Source: Chlamydiia bacterium
GTDB taxonomy: Bacteria > Chlamydiota > Chlamydiia > Chlamydiales > Simkaniaceae
DNA length: 10,804 nt
Direction of reading: 5' to 3'
NCBI GenBank assembly: GCA_020440405.1
Contig: JAGROF010000029.1
Coordinates: 8,799-19,602, forward strand
The first letter of the stretch is position 1, and every line of letters starts with the position of its first letter. The notes under the pieces were generated by a model. That model saw nothing but the letters and a program-made list of their open reading frames with translations. It was not told the origin of the DNA and did no database searches. The translations under genes were made by a program, and so were the position numbers. Below are positions 6,555 through 10,804 of the stretch, piece after piece.

Positions 6555-6587
6555 AAAGGTGGATTTTTTTTAAGGTCCACCTTTTTT
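6555..6587 (+). terminator. Intrinsic terminator after the acidic repeat protein
   Basis: A perfect 9-bp stem AAAGGTGGA (6555-6563)/TCCACCTTT (6576-6584), a 12-nt loop, and a run of six T at 6582-6587 that overlaps the stem foot. It lies 26 nt past the stop codon and ends only 6 nt before the start of the release-factor-like gene, so it separates the two genes and may also limit expression of the second. Confidence 0.85.
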
Positions 6588-6593
6588 ATTTTT

Positions 6594-7001
6594 ATGCCTG
6601 CAAGTCCAGAAAAGCAAAGAGCCTTAGCCCAAAGAATGGAAGAGCTAGGCATCTATGAAGACGACCTCCTTGAGAAATTCATTCTCGGTTCAGGAAAGGG
6701 GGGACAAAAGGTAAATAAAACCGCCTCTTGCGTTTATCTCAAACATCTTCCAACAGGTATTGAAGTCAAATGTCAACAAGAGCGCTCAAGAGAGCTCAAC
6801 CGCTACCTTGCTCGCAAGGAACTCTGCGAAAAAATTGCCTTCCAAATCCATCAAGAAAAAACGAAAAGACAACGGGAGCAAGAAAAAATTAGACAGCAAA
6901 AAAAGCGACGATCTCGTAGATTGAAGCAAAAGATCTTAGAGGATAAGAAAAAACATTCTGAGATCAAAAAGATGCGTGAAAAAGTCGAGGAAGAACCGTG
7001 A
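6594..7001 (+). CDS. GGQ-motif peptidyl-tRNA hydrolase, ribosome-rescue factor of the MTRFR/ArfB kind
   Basis: A 135-residue protein with the catalytic domain of class I release factors but none of the codon-recognition domains. GSGKGGQKVNKT (32-43) carries the GGQ (36-38) that triggers peptidyl-tRNA hydrolysis in the ribosome. The following stretch (SCVYLKHLPTGIEVKC, QQERSRELNRYLARK) and a Lys/Arg-rich helical tail (about 90-128) resemble human mitochondrial MTRFR (C12orf65) more closely than E. coli ArfB. Such proteins free stalled ribosomes, with the basic tail binding the ribosome (established for relatives; inferred here). ATG 6594 is preferred: an in-frame TTG at 6552 would put the terminator hairpin inside the gene. 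No Shine-Dalgarno site lies at normal distance; only AAGG (6572-6575), next to the hairpin arm and 18 nt away, is present. Its stop overlaps the next start (GTGA). Confidence 0.88.
   Translation: MPASPEKQRALAQRMEELGIYEDDLLEKFILGSGKGGQKVNKTASCVYLKHLPTGIEVKCQQERSRELNRYLARKELCEKIAFQIHQEKTKRQREQEKIRQQKKRRSRRLKQKILEDKKKHSEIKKMREKVEEEP
6987..6991 (+). promoter_or_regulatory. Ribosome-binding site deciding the GTG start of the DUF296 gene
   Basis: GAGGA inside the end of the release-factor-like gene, 6 nt before GTG 6998. It supports this non-ATG start and the 4-nt overlap. Confidence 0.65.
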
Positions 7002-7438
7002 GATTTGTAAACTACTCTAAAGGATTCGTTCTCAAGCTTGAGCCTGGAGAAGAATTTCAAGAAACCCTCAGGGAATTTGTGATTAAAAAGCGCATCCCAA
7101 GCGCCTTTTTTCAAGGCATTGGCGCTCTTTCAGAAATTGAACTGGGTTTTTTTAGCCTCGAAAAAAACGATTATGAACGGCATTCCTTTGGGGGACACTA
7201 TGAACTCATCAATGCCAATGGCAATATTTCTGATGAAATGGAAGGGCCTTTTGTCCATACTCATGTAACACTTTCCGATGAAAAGTGTCGCCCCATTGCA
7301 GGACACCTCTTCAAGGGAATCGTTTCTGTGACCGCAGAGATCTTCCTCTTTCCCATGGATATTGCACTTCTCCGGAGACCTGACCCGAAACTCAACTTCA
7401 AAGGGTTAGAACTCCCCCACCTATTTGTCCGTGATTAA
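6998..7438 (+). CDS. PPC/DUF296 domain protein
   Basis: A 146-residue protein made up of a single PPC (plants and prokaryotes conserved, DUF296) domain. Visible signs are the GIGALSEIELGFF turn (41-52), the likely metal-binding pair H87-T-H89 and a third histidine in GHLFKG (H103), followed by a hydrophobic strand (VTAEIFLF). In plants this domain occurs in AT-hook DNA-binding proteins; bacterial single-domain members form small trimers with a metal site, and their role is unknown. No AT-hook or DNA-binding tail is present. The GTG start overlaps the stop of the rescue-factor gene by 4 nt, so the two are probably translationally coupled. The 3' end overlaps the convergent dapL by 18 bp, with no terminator visible. 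Confidence 0.85.
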   Translation: MRFVNYSKGFVLKLEPGEEFQETLREFVIKKRIPSAFFQGIGALSEIELGFFSLEKNDYERHSFGGHYELINANGNISDEMEGPFVHTHVTLSDEKCRPIAGHLFKGIVSVTAEIFLFPMDIALLRRPDPKLNFKGLELPHLFVRD

Positions 7439-8578
7439 CTCACAGATGTCCTCATAATGACCGAAAGCACTCACGCGGATTGCATGCTCCCCTGATGGAC
7501 CATACCCTGCTCCTGGTGTCACAATCAGATGACGTTTTTCCATAAACTCTTGGAAAACATCCCAAGATTTCTGGCCTGGGGTTTCTAGCCAAAGATAAGG
7601 AGCATTCTCCCCTCCATGGACACGATACCCCTCCTTTTTGAAAAAGGCTTTTAGGAGAGATGCATTCCGCATCGTATACCGAACCAATTTTTGAACTTCC
7701 TCCCATCCCGCATCTGAAAAGACGGCAACGCCTCCTTTTTGAGCGATATTAGAAGCTCCATTGAAAACCGTGCATCCAAACCGATAAAAATCATCGCGAA
7801 TGGAGTGGCCACAGCGAAATTTTAAGGCTTTAGGAATCACTGTCCACCCCAAACGTACCCCCGAAAAGCCTGCCATTTTAGAAAATGAATTGACCTCAAT
7901 GGCCACGCGCTCAGCTCCAGGAATCTCATAGATTGTTCGCGGGAGCGTCGGATCTTGAATATAGGAAAAATAGGCTCCATCATAGAGGATAATCGTCTGG
8001 TTTTCTAGGGCATATTCAACAAGATGCTGCAGCTCGCCGCGCGTATAAGCTCTTCCTGTAGGGTTGTTCGGATTACAAAAGTAGAGAAGGTCTAGTCCTG
8101 GGGGAACATGAGGAAAAAAATCATTCTCAGCAGTGCACGGTAGAAATTTGATCTCTTGCACCCCTTGCAGAAGACTGCCGTCCACATAGACAGGATAGGT
8201 AGGATCTTGGATTCCCACGCGCACCTTTCCTCCAAACAGATTTTGAAGACGCCCTAGATCACTCTTTGCTCCGTCAGAAATAAACACTTCTTCAGGAGAA
8301 AGCCGAGGATAGAGACGTTGACAAATCTGAGCGCGCAGCTTCAAAAGCCCTTGTTCTTTCCCATATCCCGAATATCCTTCTGGAGTCCCCAACTCTGCCG
8401 CCCCCTTTTCAAGGGCTGTTGCAATCACTTGAGGAAGGGGAAGGACAGTATCGCCTATCCCTAAGCTTAAAAGTTTCACTCCGGGATTTTCTTTTAAAAA
8501 AACCTCTTTGCGCCGATTGATTTCCGGAAAGAGGTAAGAAGGGCTCAAGACCTTAAACGCTGGCGGGCGCTCTAACAT
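7421..8578 (-). CDS. dapL: LL-diaminopimelate aminotransferase
   Basis: A 385-residue PLP-dependent class I/II aminotransferase that converts tetrahydrodipicolinate and glutamate directly to LL-diaminopimelate and 2-oxoglutarate, bypassing the succinylase steps. This is the route used by Chlamydia and plants. Motifs: LSLGIGDT (37-44), ISDGAKSDLGRL (100-111), CNPNNPTG (168-175), YDGAYF (199-204), the Schiff-base lysine K234 in NSFSKMAGFSGVRLGW (230-245), FNGASNIAQ (272-280), and R368 near the end for substrate carboxylate. The FISDGAK and FNGAS-x-x-AQ stretches match chlamydial DapL closely. The start is supported by GGAG at 8587-8584 and lies within the end of asd (26-nt overlap). It is the last gene of the dap block. 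Confidence 0.93.
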   Translation of the reverse strand: MLERPPAFKVLSPSYLFPEINRRKEVFLKENPGVKLLSLGIGDTVLPLPQVIATALEKGAAELGTPEGYSGYGKEQGLLKLRAQICQRLYPRLSPEEVFISDGAKSDLGRLQNLFGGKVRVGIQDPTYPVYVDGSLLQGVQEIKFLPCTAENDFFPHVPPGLDLLYFCNPNNPTGRAYTRGELQHLVEYALENQTIILYDGAYFSYIQDPTLPRTIYEIPGAERVAIEVNSFSKMAGFSGVRLGWTVIPKALKFRCGHSIRDDFYRFGCTVFNGASNIAQKGGVAVFSDAGWEEVQKLVRYTMRNASLLKAFFKKEGYRVHGGENAPYLWLETPGQKSWDVFQEFMEKRHLIVTPGAGYGPSGEHAIRVSAFGHYEDICELITDK

Positions 8579-9443
8579 ATTTTCTCCAATAGTCTGCTGT
8601 TAAAATCCCTCCTCCCGCTGCTCCTCGCACCAAATTATGAGAAAGTGAGACAAACCGAATATCCATTAAAGGACAGGAACGAAGGCGCCCCACGGCAATC
8701 TGCATTCCCTCTTGGAGATCCAAGGCAGGTTGGGGACGATTTTCCTCTTCAAGATAATGAATCGGAGCAAAGGCTTCCCAAAGCTCTCGAACCTCTGCCA
8801 ATGTCGGTTTTTTCTTAAACTGCGCGGATACCGATGCCACATGTCCATGGGGCACAGGAACACGAAAACTTTGAACAGAAATCGCGAGTGCTTCATCCCC
8901 CAAAATTTTTCGTGTTTCTCTCACAGACTTTTCCTCCTCTCCTTCAATGTAGGGAAGGATATTGTCTTCTAATGTAAATCCCCTTCCCGCTCCACTCCGC
9001 GCCTGCAAGTAGGTCACTGAAATTCCTTGGAGACCAAACCTTTCATGGAGAGGAAACAAGGGAAGAATCATCCCTTGAAGCGTACAGTTTGGCTTTGCCA
9101 CAATAAATCCTTTCCACCCCCGTCTTTCTTGCTGCTTAAAGATCCACTCAAAGTGATGGGCATTGATTTCCGGAATGATTAAAGGAATATCCCTTTCCAT
9201 CCGATGGCATGAGGCGGAAGAAAAGACAGGGAATCCCGCCTCTGCATACAAAGGATCTACCTCCTGTGCTACAGCACTGGGAAGGGCAGAAAAAATGAGC
9301 TCACATCCCGTTGCTTGATCAACATTTTTAATCTCTTCCCTATCGGGAAGGAAAACAAGGTCAAAATTGGGATGGTTTTCAATCAATGTCTGGTAAGTCT
9401 GTCCCACAACCCCTGACCCTCCTAAGAGACCCACTTTAACCAT
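8553..9443 (-). CDS. asd: Aspartate-semialdehyde dehydrogenase, short form
   Basis: Reduces aspartyl phosphate with NADPH to aspartate semialdehyde, the substrate of DapA. The 296 residues show the Rossmann start GLLGGSGVVGQ (5-15), IFSALPS (50-56), the nucleophile C120 in KPNCT, the ARSGAGR loop (148-154) and the catalytic histidine region RVPVPHGH (194-201, probably H201). The pattern is closer to the archaeal/fungal type than to E. coli Asd. It is shorter than the usual 340-360 residues, mainly because only about 20 residues (30-49) separate the second strand from the FSALPS strand, where relatives have many more. N-acetyl-glutamyl-phosphate reductase (ArgC) shares this fold, but the dap neighbours favour Asd. 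GAGGG lies 6 nt before the start, and the gene overlaps dapA by 8 nt. Confidence 0.87.
   Translation of the reverse strand: MVKVGLLGGSGVVGQTYQTLIENHPNFDLVFLPDREEIKNVDQATGCELIFSALPSAVAQEVDPLYAEAGFPVFSSASCHRMERDIPLIIPEINAHHFEWIFKQQERRGWKGFIVAKPNCTLQGMILPLFPLHERFGLQGISVTYLQARSGAGRGFTLEDNILPYIEGEEEKSVRETRKILGDEALAISVQSFRVPVPHGHVASVSAQFKKKPTLAEVRELWEAFAPIHYLEEENRPQPALDLQEGMQIAVGRLRSCPLMDIRFVSLSHNLVRGAAGGGILTADYWRKYVRAPASV
8584..8587 (-). promoter_or_regulatory. Ribosome-binding site of dapL
   Basis: GGAG on the minus strand, inside the coding end of asd, 5 nt before the dapL ATG. It supports the overlapping start. Confidence 0.6.
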
Positions 9444-10281
9444 GGAGTGCCCTCATTTCTGAAAGGCGCTTCTGATTTTTTTCTGATAAGGGAGTTAATG
9501 GAAGGCGACATTTTCCCGCAGGAAGTCCCTCAAGCTCCATCATCGCTTTAATCGGAATCGGATTGGTTTCCACTTGACTCAAGGCCATAAAAGGATAAAG
9601 GGTGCGATATAAAGAAAGATCTCGGGTTTCCACAAGTTCTTTCATCGAACCTGGCATCAAATTGCTTAAAACCGAAACCAACCCCCCAGCTCCAATGGAA
9701 AGAAAAGGCAAGGCCATCAGGTCATCTCCTACTAAAAAGAGAAGGTCAGGCACGCTATCCATCACTGCGGCTCCATAACCAATCGACCCCGAGGCATCTT
9801 TGATCCCAATAATGTTTTCAATCCCACTTAAGCGCTTTAATGTCTCCTGTTCAATCGTTACCCCTGCTCGTTTGGGGTGATTATAAAGAATAATCGGAAG
9901 AGGTGTTGCATGAGCAACCGCTTCAAAGTGACGCAATAGTCCCTCTTGCATAGGGCGGCAATAGTAGGGAGCAATGACAAGGAGGGCATCAGCCCCTCGC
10001 TCTTCTGCAACACGCGCTTTCTCAATCGTCTGATCGGTTGAAACGCCTCCACAAGAAACCCATAGTGGAATGTTTCCCTTAGCTTCTGAAACCGCAATAT
10101 CGGTCACCTGTTGCTGCTCAGCTTCTGTTAGGCTATTTCCCTCTCCTGTGCTTCCTAAAACGAGCAGCGCATCGACTCCCGCCTCGATCTGAAACCAAAG
10201 GTTTTCTCGAAACCCTTTCTCATCGAGCTTCCCTTCTTTGAATGGAGTAATTAATGCTGTTGTGAGTCCACCAAATTCCAT
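9436..10281 (-). CDS. dapA: 4-hydroxy-tetrahydrodipicolinate synthase
   Basis: Condenses aspartate semialdehyde with pyruvate in the cytoplasm, the entry to the DAP/lysine branch. The 281 residues form a complete TIM-barrel aldolase. Key residues keep E. coli numbering: S44-T45 in GSTGEG (Thr44 is Ser, a hydroxyl is kept), Y107 in APYYCRP, Y133 and R138 in YNHPKRAG, and the Schiff-base lysine K161 in GIKDASG. The N-terminus MEFGGLTTALITPF is typical of the family, so the start at 10281 is kept even though it overlaps dapB by 31 nt and has only a weak purine-rich site (AGAAGAG) upstream. Translational coupling to dapB is likely. Confidence 0.95.
   Translation of the reverse strand: MEFGGLTTALITPFKEGKLDEKGFRENLWFQIEAGVDALLVLGSTGEGNSLTEAEQQQVTDIAVSEAKGNIPLWVSCGGVSTDQTIEKARVAEERGADALLVIAPYYCRPMQEGLLRHFEAVAHATPLPIILYNHPKRAGVTIEQETLKRLSGIENIIGIKDASGSIGYGAAVMDSVPDLLFLVGDDLMALPFLSIGAGGLVSVLSNLMPGSMKELVETRDLSLYRTLYPFMALSQVETNPIPIKAMMELEGLPAGKCRLPLTPLSEKNQKRLSEMRALHG
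9450..9454 (-). promoter_or_regulatory. Ribosome-binding site of asd
   Basis: GAGGG on the minus strand, within the last codons of dapA and 6 nt before the asd ATG (9443-9441). It supports the 8-nt overlap. Confidence 0.65.
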
Positions 10282-10804
10282 TGCTCTTCTATCATTTCAT
10301 CAAACGTAAAGATTCCTTTCCTTCCCATAAGCCACTCTGCTGCCAGCACAGCTCCCCTAGCAAATACCCGCCGATCTAAGGCGCGATGTGTCAGTTCCAC
10401 CTCTTCTTCAGCCGCTTTAAATAAAATCCGATGAGTTCCGACTTCCGTTCCCTCCCGCTTCGATTTAAACGTCAGCCCCTCAATCTCCTCCATTAAACGG
10501 AGCGCGCTTCCCGAAGGAGCATCTTTTTTGCTCTGATGATGGATTTCTTCTCCCTCCATATCATAATCCGCATAGAGGGAGCGCCCCACACATGCAAGCT
10601 TTCGAAACAGCGCCATTCCTAAAGAAAAGTTTGGCGCATAAAGCAAGGGGATTTCCCTCTTCTCTACAAGAGGCAAAACCGCTTCCTTCTCCCATCCTGT
10701 GGTTCCCAACACCCACGGAATCTCAATCGAAAGAGCGGTTTCTTCAACCGCTCCTCCAATAGAAAAGTCTATGCATACATCGGCATCAGAAGAAAGACCT
10801 AAAG
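10251..10804 (-). CDS. dapB: 4-hydroxy-tetrahydrodipicolinate reductase, 5' end outside the window
   Basis: Reduces the DapA product to tetrahydrodipicolinate with NAD(P)H. The reading frame stays open to the window edge, giving 183 residues here; a GTG at 10712-10710 is in frame but lies inside the GTTG region and is not the start. Translating 10802-10713 gives LGLSSDADVCIDFSIGGAVE followed by EETALSIEIPW, which fits the VxIDF strand and helix of DapB. Further on are GTTGW, APNFSLGMALF (the conserved APNFS), and the catalytic E-x-HH-x-x-KKDAPSGSA motif. The N-terminal Rossmann glycine motif and start are missing. It is the most upstream gene visible in the block, so the promoter is probably outside the window. 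Confidence 0.93.
   Translation of the reverse strand, partial: LGLSSDADVCIDFSIGGAVEETALSIEIPWVLGTTGWEKEAVLPLVEKREIPLLYAPNFSLGMALFRKLACVGRSLYADYDMEGEEIHHQSKKDAPSGSALRLMEEIEGLTFKSKREGTEVGTHRILFKAAEEEVELTHRALDRRVFARGAVLAAEWLMGRKGIFTFDEMIEEQWNLVDSQQH

Noticed and set aside
6552..6593. In-frame TTG start giving 14 extra residues on the release-factor-like protein.
   Set aside because: It would put the whole terminator hairpin inside the coding region, has no ribosome-binding site, and relatives do not need this extension.
8553..9443. ArgC (N-acetyl-glutamyl-phosphate reductase) as the identity of the dehydrogenase.
   Set aside because: The fold is shared, but the position between dapA and dapL and the SALPS and PNCT patterns fit Asd better.
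10251..10712. Reading dapB as a complete 153-residue protein from the GTG at 10712.
   Set aside because: The frame continues without stop to the window edge and encodes further conserved DapB sequence, so the gene is cut by the edge.

Overview
The window reads as a piece of a chlamydia-like (Chlamydiota) genome, probably from an amoeba- or animal-associated intracellular bacterium. The main evidence is the aminotransferase at 7421-8578, which matches chlamydial LL-diaminopimelate aminotransferase (DapL) and sits directly behind dapB, dapA and asd. Supporting hints are a small SH2-like protein (a fold typical of eukaryotic signalling and of bacterial effectors), a stand-alone D-Ala-D-Ala ligase, and moderate G+C. 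The assignment is an inference from gene content; no marker gene fixes the genus.

Layout. (1) Minus-strand block, 5017 down to 85: ddl (D-alanine-D-alanine ligase), then after 4 nt a 1159-residue protein whose C-terminal 499 residues are an OppA-type solute-binding domain but which has no export signal, then after 81 nt a 122-residue protein that aligns along most of its length with SH2 domains. A hairpin terminator at 43-71 closes the block. (2) A 93-nt divergent spacer at 5018-5110 that holds a perfect 16-bp inverted repeat between ddl and the plus-strand genes. (3) Plus-strand block 5111-7438: a SprT-like metallopeptidase/DUF2786 fusion, a small secreted acidic protein with a 13-residue tandem repeat, an intrinsic terminator, a GGQ-motif ribosome-rescue factor resembling mitochondrial MTRFR/C12orf65, and a PPC/DUF296 protein overlapping it by 4 nt. 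(4) Minus-strand block, 10804 down to 7421: dapB (cut by the window edge), dapA, asd and dapL, every junction overlapping. The 3' ends of dapL and the DUF296 gene overlap tail to tail by 18 bp.

Together, asd, dapA, dapB and dapL cover aspartyl phosphate to LL-diaminopimelate by the one-step aminotransferase route, and Ddl makes the D-Ala-D-Ala dipeptide; both feed peptidoglycan stem-peptide synthesis. Aspartokinase (lysC) and DAP epimerase (dapF) are not in the window.

The strongest candidates for something undescribed are the SH2-like protein, in which the usual phosphotyrosine-pocket arginine is replaced by serine, and the signal-less fusion of a large unrecognised N-terminal region to an OppA domain directly behind ddl. 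No RNA gene, insertion sequence, CRISPR array or replication origin was seen, and no stretch over 300 nt lacks a gene.
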